From Laccaria trichodermophora (Eukaryota > Basidiomycota > Agaricomycetes > Agaricales > Hydnangiaceae), in the NCBI GenBank assembly GCA_018417955.1, contig JACTVC010000029.1:248001-312000 (forward strand): 64,000 bases of DNA. The letters are read 5' to 3'. A program made the translations under genes and the position numbers. This document shows positions 53,997 to 64,000 of the stretch, piece after piece (position 1 is the first letter of the stretch; every line of letters starts with the position of its first letter). The notes below the pieces were generated by a model, which saw only the letters and a list, made by a program, of their open reading frames with translations, had not been told where the DNA came from and did no database searches.

Positions 53997-54468
53997 ATGC
54001 CAAACAACGATTTTCTCCCTTTCACCACCAAGCACGACGTCGACGAAGCGACTTTTCACGATATTTTAGACCTCTAGAGCAAGAACGGTGGGGTTTATGC
54101 GTATCTTATTGGGATCAATAGCACCACTGACGCCCTAGAACAGAGATACCACAGTAAATCTCAGGACGACGATTGGGACGACGAGCGAAGGGGCCGGAAT
54201 TAGAATTAGAGACGACAGTCTTCCATTCGTAATGTGAGCATCTTTTGAGATATACTTTGATAAAACACTCACTTGTCTGTCCGCAGACGTGTCTTGATCA
54301 ATTAAGACGGCGGCACGTCGACAACACAGATAGATTCTTTGACTCGAAGACTTGTACGCCCTCTATAACTTTCTCGAGAATAGCATTCTCCCTCCCGTTG
54401 TGGCGCTGAGTAAAGCAGCTACCCAAGTGGCACACTGTGTCCTACTGCCCGAAGCTTTTACGAGGGTC
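53997..54468 (+). pseudogene. Decayed gene remnant between NOPCHAP1 and Dus1
   Basis: An ATG at 53997 opens MPNNDFLPFTTKHDVDEATF then HDILDL and a TAG. The same frame continues as SKNGGVYAYLIGINSTTDAL, EQRYHSKSQDDDWDDE, to a second stop. After an intron-like stretch, 54290-54460 reads RRRHVDNTDRFFDSKT and, one frame over, YALYNFLENSILPPVVALSK then VAHCVLLPEAFTRV. These pieces are too protein-like to be chance, but carry an in-frame stop and a frame slip. The last piece is open into the Dus1 ATG at 54469. Family not recognised. A spliced small gene remains possible. Confidence 0.5.
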
Positions 54469-56041
54469 ATGACGAATACAACGACACCGAAGAAACTGGT
54501 GGGATATGAGTTTTATAGAGATGTGCTAGGGAGTCCAAAGTACATTGTAGCCCCGATGGTTGATCAAAGTGAGCTGGTGCGTCCTTTGTTCGAGAGTAAG
54601 AAGCTGATTGTTTACGATAGTATCTTCTAGGCTTGGAGAAGGTTATCGCGGAGATATGGAGGCCAGGTGAGCCGGCATCTACACGAACCGGTGTGCCCTG
54701 GCGGAAGGCTGATACCTTTTGCGTTACAGCTCATCTATACTCCGATGATCAATGCGAAAGTTCGTCTCTGCCTCTCTTTCTCATCTGACCCCTCTTAACA
54801 AGGCCGTTTCCAGCTGTTTGTTGACGCTGGGAATAAGACATTCCGCCAGCAGAACTTCGACCTTATCTCAGGGGAGGAGGGCGACCCCACGACTGACCGG
54901 CCGCTGATAGTCCAGTTCTGCGCCAACGACCCAGATCAACTGCTCACCTCAGCCAGGGTGGTCGAAGGTTATTGCGATGCCATCGATCTCAACCTGGGTT
55001 GTCCCCAAGACATCGCGAAGCGCGGTTGGTATGGAAGTTTTTTGCAGGATGAGTGGGATTTGATCTACAACCTCAGTCTGTTTTCATCTTGCTTCACCAT
55101 CCTTCGGCTCTTGCTTACCGTATCTCGAATAGTCAACACCTTACACGTCAACCTTTCCATCCCCGTCACCGCTAAGTTTCGGGTTTTCCCTAGTGTTGAA
55201 AAGACGGTGGAGTACGCCAAGATGTTGGAAAGAGCTGGGGCGCAAATCATAACATGCCACGGGCGGCTACGAGAACAACGCGGGCAGAATACGGCACGTC
55301 AACCTCTCTGACAATGTATCTAACATCTCGTTTAATTCAAGTTGGTTCTCTCAGGGTCTCGCAGACTGGGACAAGATTCGAGCCGTCAAGGAAGCGGTTA
55401 CCATCCCCGTCTTCGCCAACGGAAACATCCTCTACCAATCCGACATTGATGCCTGTCTAAAAGCCACCGGTGCGGACGGGGTCATGAGTGCTGAAGGCCA
55501 CCTGTACAATCCTGCTCTCTTTTCCGGACTCACCACATCCGGGTCGATACCCCTCCCCAGCACCCACGACGAATACTTCTCTGACGCTCAAATCCTCTCC
55601 CGGCATCCGCTGCACGCGGACCTGGCACTGGAGTACCTGACCATCGTGCAGGAGCTGAAGACCCGAACAAGTGTGAGCGGAATCAAAGGGCACTTATTCA
55701 AGATCATGCGGCCGGGTCTTGCGAAAGAGCTGGATCTGCGCGATCGGCTTGGGAGGGCGAAGGTCGACCAGAAGAAGGGTGGTGAGGAGTGGTTGAAGGA
55801 GTATGTGGATATTTGTGAGGAGATGAAGGCACGAATGGACGTGAGTTGTCTTTCTGTCTGATCTGTCTTGAATAGGGTCTGACTTGGTTAATCTTAGCGC
55901 GACTCTTTGGCGGTCGCAGGAACGCCACTGAGGGAACTCATTACGATTGAGCCTATCACTGGCTTGGCTGTCATGCCGCATTGGTTAGCGCAACCTTACT
56001 TCAGACCTCCTCCGTCTCCCAAAAAACTTGTTGAGGCCTAG
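54469..56041 (+). CDS. DUS1: tRNA-dihydrouridine(16/17) synthase
   Basis: Seven exons (54469-54576, 54631-54666, 54730-54759, 54814-55075, 55133-55293, 55355-55840, 55898-56041) give 408 residues. Motifs in order: KLVGYEFYRDVLGSPKYIVA, PMVDQSEL, IYTPMINAK, FDLISGEEGDPTTDRPLIVQ, the catalytic-Cys loop DLNLGCPQ (Cys121), TAKFRV, ITCHGRLREQRGQNT, FANGNILYQSD and SAEGHLYNPALF. The TIM-barrel binds FMN and reduces uridines 16/17 in the D-loop of cytosolic tRNAs with NADPH. Intron 5 must begin GC (ACG|GCACGT) to keep QNTGLADWDK in frame. The start ATG is set by homology; the frame is open further upstream but that belongs to the decayed gene before it. Intact. Confidence 0.96.
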
Positions 56042-56790
56042 CTGAGATGTCCTTTCTTGGCTTCCTCGCTACACGTACCGCGTTCACCTTCCTGTTCACA
56101 CCATCCTTTGCACCACCTCCTCGGAAAGAGATCGCCTTACCTGCGCCTCTGTGATGATTTGGTGTACCTTACCGTCCGGCTGAAGGGTCAAACCACAGGC
56201 AATCATCGCAGTGTGTGTAGGACCGTGTAGGATTCCTGTTAAAGATTAGTCTTTCTGCGCTACGCCTGACGAGGGTTAAGGTAGTCTGACAATACTGAGG
56301 GGTGCCGGCGCTGCAATTTTTGGCTACATAGGGATAGGCCCCTAATCTTCTCGGATTACAAGCTAGTCCTGTTCCGGGATTATACATAATAGATACCTTT
56401 ACATCAGTTGATTTTTACATAGAATAAGAGCGAAACTTGAAGACGATGCCGATCGAAGTGAAAGGAAAACATTGCTTAAAGTTGATACGTGTACTTAGCC
56501 CGACACCGTGAGCTTTATGGGGAAATAGTGACCGAGCAAATGTATTTACAGATCTAGATCATTGAAGATGGTGCTGGGCAGAAGATGTAAGGTACCCCGC
56601 TGCTTGTGGGCAGGAAGAAAATTAATATTCCGAGTCGTATAATGCTACACATAATAAAAAAACAAAGTGTAAATTTTGTGAAACGGGGACGGGATCAATG
56701 TCTTCAATTTGCTGCGCAGGAACACGCCAAAAACGTAGGCTACATCATAGTACATGATGTTGGCGTGCAAAAGCATTCGAATTCGATGGA
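56042..56790. other. Intergenic, 3' of Dus1
   Basis: No gene is seen; short frames only. Confidence 0.45.
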
Positions 56791-56880
56791 TGTCCCAGGG
56801 AGGATTCGAACTTCCGGCTTCTCGGAGCTACCACAAGTGCATACCACAACGAGATGATTTAACCACTAATCGACAAGGAC
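56791..56880 (-). tRNA. tRNA-His (GTG) with an 18-nt intron
   Basis: On the minus strand: acceptor GTCCTTG/CTGGGAC (6/7, one G-U), D-stem GATT/AATC around AGTGGTTA, anticodon stem TCTCG/CGAGA, loop TTGTGG-[18 nt]-C with U33, anticodon GTG and G37, T-arm GGAAG-TTCGAAT-CCTCC with one mismatch, discriminator A. The intron lies directly after position 37, the canonical site, so the standard endonuclease should remove it. A TTTT tract lies about 20 nt after the 3' end. Unlike the tRNA-like units at 34-39 kb it has a normal anticodon loop. Confidence 0.85.
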
Positions 56881-57256
56881 ATTTATGGTGTCTGCATGCG
56901 TTCCACGCTACCGAGTCAACGAATGTTATAGTCGTATTATCCATTTGTTGAGACTGATGATCATGAAAATGTCCGTGGGAGGGAGGATTCAGCGTGTTGA
57001 CAGTCTAATCGTTGTGTGAAGCTGAATCCTGATGCGTGATGTTCCAACCATTTTCCAACATCTTGCGTCATGCTCATACACGGAACAAGAATTGAACAAG
57101 GATCGAAGGGTAGCTCCCGTGATATGTCAAACCCAAGTCAAACCAACCAGATTCAGATGACCTTAATTTCGGCTATCTTTCCTAGAAAAAACTAACCGCG
57201 AACTCTCCCGGACCTCCTACAGCCCAGGGCGCTTACTTGGTTGATCCACAACCACA
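56881..57256. other. Intergenic region
   Basis: Upstream region of the F-box gene at 57257; no clear TATA box and no other gene. Confidence 0.4.
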
Positions 57257-58523
57257 ATGTCCACGGCTAATAGGCCGCCCATCAATGAAGCTTCTTCCCC
57301 AGCCCTTCCTCCTGAAATTATTGCGGAAATAGTCGACCATCTGGACGCGGCTCATGATCTTGAAAGCCTTAGGGCGCTCTCCCAAACCGCCCAACATCTC
57401 CTCCTTTACTGCAGAAAACACCTCTTCTCGTCAGTAACGCTCAACGACTCCTGTGTCAAGCGTTTTTTACGCGTCGTTGAAGATTACCCAAATGTTCTTT
57501 CCAACATCACGCGACTGGACCTTTTCCTGACCTTCGACTGCCACATTGCTCCTCGTCGCCCCCTCGTCAGATATCTTCCTCGGCTTGTTGGGGGGTTCTG
57601 TAGGGTTTCTTCCTTATCTCTGGTCTTCAACCCAGCGCTACCACCTGACTGGGGAAACATCCCACAGTCCTTCAAATCCGCATCGTTTATTTTAATCCAA
57701 GCGCCGACGCTGACACGCTTGACACTCGGGCATATAGCCGGCTTCCCCATCACAGCATTCCTTCCTTGCGTTAACCTCGTCGAGTTAAAAATTAACCGGG
57801 CGTCCATTCAGAACGACCTCCCACTTTCTAATCAACTAAAAACGCTGCCAGGCCCCCCAGTGCGCTTGTCAACGTTTTCATTTAGGGGCACTGGGAGGGG
57901 AACCGACGTCACTTCGATGGAGGCGCTTATTTACTCAAGGAGAATTAACAAGGACTCAATATTCGATTTTTCACAACTTTCCTCCCTCACCATATGTTTG
58001 ACGACGGAAGAAGATATCGAGGTCGCTGCAATGCTTTTAATGAACGTCGAACAATTAGAAATTCTGACAGGTAGTTAAAAGTCCTGCTTTGCCCAATCAT
58101 GCCGCAGTTATTGATACCTTCCTTGCAGTCTCCCTGGTTAATCAGGACTTGACAGGATTAGATCAGATGTGTAGAGTTCGTTCTCTGCAAAATTTGAGAT
58201 GTTTGAACATCGAGAATTTTTATTTCGTTGCGAGCTCCGCGAACCCCGTGAAGGGTCTGTACAGGCTATTAAAAGGACTTGAATTCAATGCCCCATCGCA
58301 ACTTGAAGAAATAAACATCAATGGGTCGGCCGGCCGCTGGTTTTCGACGGATGGCGTTGTGGGGGAAGTGCACAATGTCCTTCAACGGGCTCATTTTTCG
58401 GCACTGAAAAAGGTGATTATTACGATAAGGGTGGAAGCTAGTAAATTGCGGGGAAAGGGAAGAGAATCATCTAAATTGGAAACTTTGTCGAACGTGGTTT
58501 TTGTTTTGAACGTAAGAGCTTGA
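57257..58523 (+). CDS. F-box-like/leucine-rich protein
   Basis: Exon 1 57257-58070, a 58 bp intron (GTAGTT...CTTGCAG) and exon 2 58129-58523 give 402 residues. The F-box-like start (SSPALPPEIIAEIVDHLDAA; LRALSQTAQHLLLYCRKHLF) resembles that of the gene at 9473, and leucine-rich segments follow (RLTLGHIAGFPITAFLPCVN; LQNLRCLNIENFYF). A nearer acceptor at 58107 would add seven residues in frame. The first stop, seven bases past the donor, shows that the gene needs the splice. Likely a ubiquitin-ligase adaptor; target unknown. Confidence 0.76.
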
Positions 58524-59567
58524 TTATTTTCGTTTTGAAAGGCACTTGGGACATTGATTAAATAGCCAAATTAATTAGACGCTGCTTAGGAGCTGAGGAA
58601 AATGCGACTTGCAGATATATATATTAGCAGATTGGCAGAGGTTCATCCTCTTTCATCCTAGCCGACAATCATCAATTGAAATGTCAGACAGGAATCATTC
58701 CAGAAAATCGCGAAATCTCTTCGTTCATCCTGAGCTGCAGAACACAATAGAACCTGACAGAACCCCCTAATGAGCCTTGTGATTCAGGGAACTTTGAATA
58801 TTGATGATGGACGTTGATGACCTCTTTGAGAAGCGGGCGGGCGAAGTAAATATATGGACTGTGGGTGGCATATTCCTCGATGTTTAGGCAACTTCCGATG
58901 AGTGCCTTAACCTTGGAGAATCGATCTTGTTGATGACCAAAGTGGGGGGATAAATGCGGGACGCGAATGAATAAATTCATACCATTGGGTCTTGCTAGTA
59001 ACCATAAATATAAATATCCACACACCTGGGGATTTATTCTAGGGAGCGGACAAGCCCTTACACCTGAAACAAGGGACGATCGGACACCTAAGCGAAGAGA
59101 TTGACAGATGCAAGGACAAATTAATCATTTTTGACTATTGTTTGTTGATAAGACGGACTCATTATAAGATTTTTAGTCCGACAACCAATTCCGCAGAGGG
59201 CCGAATCTTATTGTCGCATTTTTAAATTTCCATCAAAATTTATTATAATTGTGTTTTGATCCTTCGAAAAGTTGACAAATCTTAGGACAAACAAAAAATA
59301 TGTAGCCTAATATATCATACTTTCATAGCTTCTTACAGGTACAAAATCCGTATATAGAACATATTATTGAACAATTTCAAAATCCGTATTGAAGCCATAC
59401 TTGGAAAATGGTCCGCGTAAATATACAACAACATATATATAATCCAACATCAAATCTGTCAAAAAGACGAAGCAAATGTCAGATTTGGAGTATTTCCAGG
59501 AAACGAAGCGAATATCCCGGTGAAAGGGCCACTCACGGGATAATCAAAGTTACTCATGGGGTGAACT
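58524..59567. other. AT-rich intergenic region
   Basis: Convergent 3' ends of the F-box and WD40 genes. 59130-59480 is markedly AT-rich. A minus-strand frame at 58684-59025 has no domain and is not called. Confidence 0.45.
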
Positions 59568-61148
59568 CTATTTAGAGAATCGGACCGTTATTATGAACTG
59601 ACCAACCAACAAGGTCACAACCAGTGCGACAGCCTGCCATAATTTCAAGGAGTTAGATGCGGCGTGGTGAGGTTGGGCTTGGACCTGGACCGGTGGGATC
59701 ACATTCTCAACCTAGGAGGGAAAACTCTTATTCAAACTTGTCATGAATTACAATAGCGCTCAAAGTACTTTACCTTAGCAGGTTCCCAAACCTTGATGGC
59801 AGCACCGTTTGAGTCCGAGGAGCCTGTGATGATAAGGTATCCATCTGAAGAGGAATATGTCTATTCAGCAAATGAGAATTCTTGAGAATGATACAACCGA
59901 TGGAAGGAAGTTACCGTAACAATCTGCACTAGTGTTCCAACTTGTAAGAGCTATCAGCTTTAGAATAGGTCTAAAGGAAATTAAAATACCTTGTCCATGT
60001 GGAAGAACCGTAAGTAGACCTACGCAGGAGTCGTAGACCCGAGCAGACCCATTATCTCCACCAACAACTATGAGAGACCCTTGAAGCGCAGAAGAAACGA
60101 GAAGTGGGACATTGCGACGAATGGGATGGGTGAATGATCGCAGTGGTTGGCCTGGAGGCAGTGAGTATATGTCGATTCCGTTGACGAGATTTGTCACTAT
60201 CAGTAACTGGTTGTCCGCTGCCATCGTCGCATGGCCACTGGCGTGCGCCCATCAAATCAAGAATTATGGTATGTTGTGCCTACGCACATTCGAGTCGGTA
60301 ACTGGTATGACCACAACATAGTCCAAGGCGAGACCTGATATGCAACTCTACAGAGCGAAGACAGAAATGAGCTTGGAAAGAAGGCGCCGGACTTACAGGC
60401 CACCTACACTTCGTGCGACTCCAAATAAGTGACAAGCACACTTGAGCCCTGATCAAAAAAGGAAACGCTCCTAGCGATAGCTTCCCGTGGACTCGTCGCA
60501 ATGATGTTGGAGAGTTGTCCTAATCTCCCCAATTTAGTAGCGTTCAATGAATGGTTTCAGAAGCTCACTGTTCGAATCAATCGTCCACAATTTCAGACAG
60601 CCGTTTCCGACAGTAGCGATTTTTTTGCTCCCCGAGCTGAAATCGATGTCCTCGACAGGTCCAACATGAGCGGCTGCAGAGGCAGCAAGATCGTAATGAT
60701 TCTATAGTATAGAGTTAGTGAAGGCAGATGAGAAAGGCGGCAGGGCTTACTTTCGTTGGCGCCTGGCAATAAACCGACAAAGTACCGTCAGCGCAGCCAA
60801 AAGCAAAGCTTGAAATTGGATCGAGCGATGTGGGCGTCCAAGCCGAAGCGGAAATGGAGCCGTTGAATAAGACGGAGATGACCTGGAATTCGATCCCTTG
60901 GACCAAGTCCCAAACTATAACGAGACAATCATCGCCTGCGTAAAAAAAATTAGATTGGATACGCTGCTAAGATCGACGCAAGCTCACCTCCGCTGAGAAG
61001 CCTTGAGCCATCTTGGCTTATTTGGAGGGTATTGATCGCATTAGTGTGGCGAGTGAGTGTTTGCTTGCACTTAAACTAAGATCGTATGAGAACGGCCATT
61101 GCGATGCATGTTCTGAGTACTTACCGTAGGGATGGTGATTGAGTTCAT
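59568..61148 (-). CDS. WD40-repeat protein with a C-terminal membrane anchor
   Basis: Ten exons (61148-61125, 61075-60988, 60935-60751, 60674-60569, 60519-60408, 60347-60288, 60237-59990, 59950-59915, 59844-59774, 59711-59568) give 357 residues. WD-type repeats are clear: TLTRHTNAINTLQISQDGSR, LLSGGDDCLVIVWDLV, EDIDFSSGSKKIATVGNG, CLKLWTIDS, SLIVVGGDNGSARVYDS, YLIITGSSDSNGAAIKVWEP. A hydrophobic C-terminal helix (LWQAVALVVTLLVGQFIITV) with a short RFSK end predicts a tail-anchored protein with the propeller in the cytosol. Exon 4's acceptor is the distal CTGCAG; the nearer TATAG breaks the frame. It is likely a scaffold on the ER or a similar membrane; partner unknown. Sec12/PREB has a similar outline but I see no Sec12-specific motif. 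Confidence 0.86.
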
Positions 61149-61930
61149 CGTAGGCAGGTATAGAAGATACCTATCATCCCGTCAGTTATAGACCACAAAG
61201 AACAAAAAAGGTGGCCAATTGTCTCCTGTTCCTCATTCCTGCATTCCGACTATCTTTCTTTTTGTTTTTTACGATTCTCTTTCTTTTTGTTCTCTATTTC
61301 GTTTCCTACGCCTACTTCTTACAGCTAAGGTAAAGTTCTACTATGAATGTATCTATGATGAGTGGGAGTGAGCGGGAGAGTGTGTTTGTGTGGTTTGGCG
61401 TCTATTGGCTTGAGTGACTTTAGGGGAGCCTTACAAGGATCACGTGAAAAGATGTGAGGCTGCCCTAAAGTAGCCGTTGTCAAAACCAACTCAGCGCGTT
61501 GCTGTTGCTTCTTTTCCTCCCACAACTACTCACTCACCATGACACTGGGGAAACAATATATTCGTAGTACATATGTAGTTTGAGAACGAATATACAATAG
61601 ATGATCGATGAGTGATTGACCGGTAATAGCCCGGTCAATCGTAATCGACGAGCCTGAAGTCCTACAGGAGTGAGTAATTGTTCCGTGGCTGGTCGACGTC
61701 AATGTTGACGTTTCCAGGGTGTGCTGTTGTCGTAGGCGTCGGTTGGCATAGGGGTTATTGACGCGTCGCGATGCTCTTACAATTGGTATGTTGCCCGCTC
61801 GGTTGGAACTCAAGGAGAAACATTTTGACTCTTCAGTAGACAACACTATTGTTCGTATCCACTACAAATGCACTTCCGGCGGTGAGCCGCATCTCAACAA
61901 GAATCTGCTCAATCGCCAGTCCAAAGCCAC
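61149..61930. promoter_or_regulatory. Shared upstream region of the WD40 and serine-rich genes
   Basis: These two genes are divergent. A long plus-strand pyrimidine tract (about 61245-61325) lies near the WD40 start; 'gtcaat' motifs with 'tgaccggtaatagcccggtca' (about 61617-61637, an imperfect palindrome) lie in the middle. No gene is supported. Confidence 0.4.
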
Positions 61931-64000
61931 ATGGCGCCAGCCAAACGTAACTCTTCACCGCCTCGAGATGCACTACGCCCATATCCGCGAAGTGCAGTAG
62001 CTTCATCACTCCTCCAACGTCGAGGTCCTTCCCTAAGCGCTGCACAGGCACTTTCGGTACTGGTAAGCTCTCCCTCCTTGTTGCCATTGTTGAATCTTAA
62101 ATAACGTTTTACGCATAGCTTTCGGCTCCTGATGCCCCCAACCCGAACTTCGCCTCACCGCAAGCGCAATCAAATGTTCCAACGGGGCAGGTACGTTCAG
62201 GCCTCTGAAATGCCAAATTTGAACTACCATGTGGAACAGGCCCCTTCCTCCTCAAGTTTGGACGCTATTCCAGAAGTGCAGGCAGGTTTCGCTCTGGATC
62301 ATTGGACGGGCTGTGACTGACTACCTGTCCTTAGTTCCCACATGAAAACTCAAACCCTGGAGCTCAATATCCAACCCCAGCTTTCCAGGGAACACGTGAT
62401 CAAGAGGAGGAACAAGCTGTCACTCTTATACTCCATGTGCGACATCATCAATGTCCTTGATGCTTCACTAACCGGTATCTAACAGTCGCAACCCAACCCT
62501 TTCCTCCAAGACGTCAATATGCATCAGGAACCGGGCACCGAATTAATCCCGCTCCAAGGAATATCGATGGTCGGGGATTCTCCTTTGGTTCGTCCCTGTG
62601 ATCTTCGTCTTTGGTTTGCTAATTTGGTGCCAACAGCTGCAACCGGAAATACCTGTTCCTCGAAACTACAGCCATGCTTCAGGCTCACAAACAACTCTGC
62701 CAGGAAATGCGACCACGACCACAATTTCTCACTTGGTTCGTCCTCCTAGTTATCTCTCTCCTATTCTATTTGCTCACTGGGCGATGGGAATTAGCTTTCG
62801 GACCAAGACGTGAACATGTCGGAAAACCCACTTGCTAATCCCAGGCCTATCACCGTAAGTCGCTTCTGCGTTGAAAATGATATATTGGCTTAGAGATTGT
62901 AGAACATCCCAATCAATGACCCTAGCCCTATCGCAGTCAGTTAATTTCGTGTTTAAGATAATCCATCCGCTTAGAAATTGCAGAATAGCGAAAACATCCA
63001 CCGCAACATGGAAGGCACCTCTGACGATAACGGAACAGCTTGTCCACCCACCTCTGGCGCAACTGATGCTCCGTTGGACATTGGAACTTTTATGGCTTCG
63101 AGCGGGGTGAGTGTTGGCTAAGATCTTTGTACGCACATACTTAGACGGGCCACAGCTTTCATCGGAACTTACCTCACTTCTTCTGCGTGGCGTCGGAATA
63201 GCCGTGCAGGAAGGGGTGAAACAAGGGGTGAAAGAGGCTTTAGAGACAATAGCATCACCATCAAAGGCAACACCATCAAAGAAATCACCCACTAAGAGAC
63301 CCACTAAGAGGTCAGCCTCCCACCGAAACAGTGAACCAATGTCCCATGACGGAAGTTCTGAATCTTCCGCCGACGACGACGACTTCATCTCCGCAAGAAA
63401 GCCAACTGGTGAGAAGACTAATGAAGAGAAATCATTTCATGTAAGCGTCTATGGTATATGCATGACCAGATCCTGATGTCAGTATCGCTAGACCATCCTG
63501 ACGGATTATTTGAAGGCAAAGAGCCTCTGGAATACACATGCCAGTAAGACCGCAGACCGGTGCTTGGTCAACGACTTCGAAAACGACAACAACGACGGTC
63601 CCACCCTCGATGATCCTGTCTTTGACTGGTCTTCGAAGATGAGCAGCATGTGGAACGACCAGCTACTCTACCATATGGCAGTCGACATCATTCCGAAAAT
63701 CAGAGACACTGAAGATTTGACCTTCCCACGCCAATTCAAGGACATCGGCTTTGTAAAGCGGGTCCTCATCACCAAACTCCGTCGCACGTGTTACAAGTAT
63801 CAGAATTCGATCGCTCCAGCTCATGGAGATCCCGAAACCACCGAACAAAAGCAGATAAGGGTTGAAGCTGAAAGGCTGGATGAAGAACGGGCAAACCGGC
63901 GGCGCACTCGCCGTTTAAATGTGAGCACTCTCGGTATCTTATCGTGGGTCGCTTCTCATCACCTCTCAGACCTTCAAACGGCGTAAAGCCATCATTGAGG
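61931..64000 (+). CDS. Serine/threonine-rich protein of unknown function, 3' end cut by the window
   Basis: Eleven full exons plus the start of a twelfth keep frame: 61931-62062, 62119-62190, 62240-62275, 62335-62436, 62486-62587, 62637-62735, 62795-62854, 62903-62935, 62984-63106, 63156-63440, 63492-63920, 63970-edge. So far about 500 residues. The N-terminal ~240 are low-complexity (proline, serine, asparagine). Then come an amphipathic helix (SSELTSLLLRGVGIAVQEGV), a lysine/proline-rich basic linker (KATPSKKSPTKRPTKR), and a better-conserved-looking domain (ILTDYLKAKSLWNTHASKTA, DPVFDWSSKMSSMWNDQLLY, KRVLITKLRRTCYKYQNSIA) ending in an arginine-rich helix (ANRRRTRRLN). It looks like a nuclear or DNA-associated protein, but this is inference. 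All introns but the one after exon 9 are phase 0 with unambiguous sites. Confidence 0.74.

Noticed and set aside
59568..61148. Sec12/PREB assignment
   Set aside because: Only the general outline fits; no specific motif was seen and the lumenal part is nearly absent.
1..64000. CRISPR arrays, bacterial operons, prophage or plasmid features
   Set aside because: The genome is eukaryotic: nearly every gene has spliceosomal introns, and no regularly spaced identical repeats with unique spacers occur.

Overview
This window looks like nuclear DNA of a mushroom-forming fungus (Agaricomycetes). The evidence is the very short spliceosomal introns (about 49-60 bp in almost every gene I could rebuild), several F-box/leucine-rich proteins, two membrane proteins with the FRNITV-type ectodomain, a many-exon sedolisin protease, a two-finger GATA factor and a decayed reverse-transcriptase element. 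The species cannot be named from the sequence. Gene models below were built by hand by joining exons at GT-AG (a few GC-AG) sites so that the reading frame, and family motifs where known, are kept; small boundary errors are possible.

Layout. 0.2-9 kb: two paralogous one-pass membrane proteins pointing away from each other, with a ~0.87 kb minisatellite, an AT-rich inverted repeat and a small secreted-protein gene between them. 9.5-10.7 kb: an F-box-like gene. 11-17 kb: a gene-poor zone with a dead RT/RNase H element and other coding debris. 17.6-18.8 kb: Lunapark (ER junction protein). 19.7-21.8 kb: an unrecognised multi-exon gene or young pseudogene. 22.4-23.5 kb: GATA factor. 23.6-28 kb: no gene I can defend. 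28.1-28.8 kb: a LAMTOR1/Ego1-like small protein. 30.4-32.7 kb: a tandem pair of small kinases. 33.3-33.6 kb: a small unknown gene.

34-39.3 kb is the most unusual part. At least nine tRNA-like Pol III-type units lie in two opposed groups around a small mitochondrial-type protein gene. Each has an A-box-like segment, a B-box/T-arm and a downstream T run, and most have a well-paired acceptor stem. None has a normal anticodon loop. Some units sit in a segment present three times.

39.3-44.4 kb: a tandem pair of large F-box genes. 44.6-47.4 kb: a complete 17-exon tripeptidyl-peptidase (sedolisin). 47.6-54 kb: a ~3 kb tandem duplication carrying two 476-residue F-box genes, flanked by a broken and an intact copy of a NOPCHAP1-like gene. 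54.5-56 kb: tRNA dihydrouridine synthase Dus1. 56.8 kb: an intron-containing tRNA-His. 57.3-58.5 kb: another F-box gene. 59.6-61.1 kb: a WD40 protein with a C-terminal membrane anchor. 61.9 kb to the edge: the 5' part of a serine-rich protein of unknown function.

Housekeeping genes (Lunapark, Dus1, NOPCHAP1, tRNA-His) are intact and scattered among lineage-specific duplicated families. Nothing here forms an operon-like unit; the common theme is local duplication and decay.
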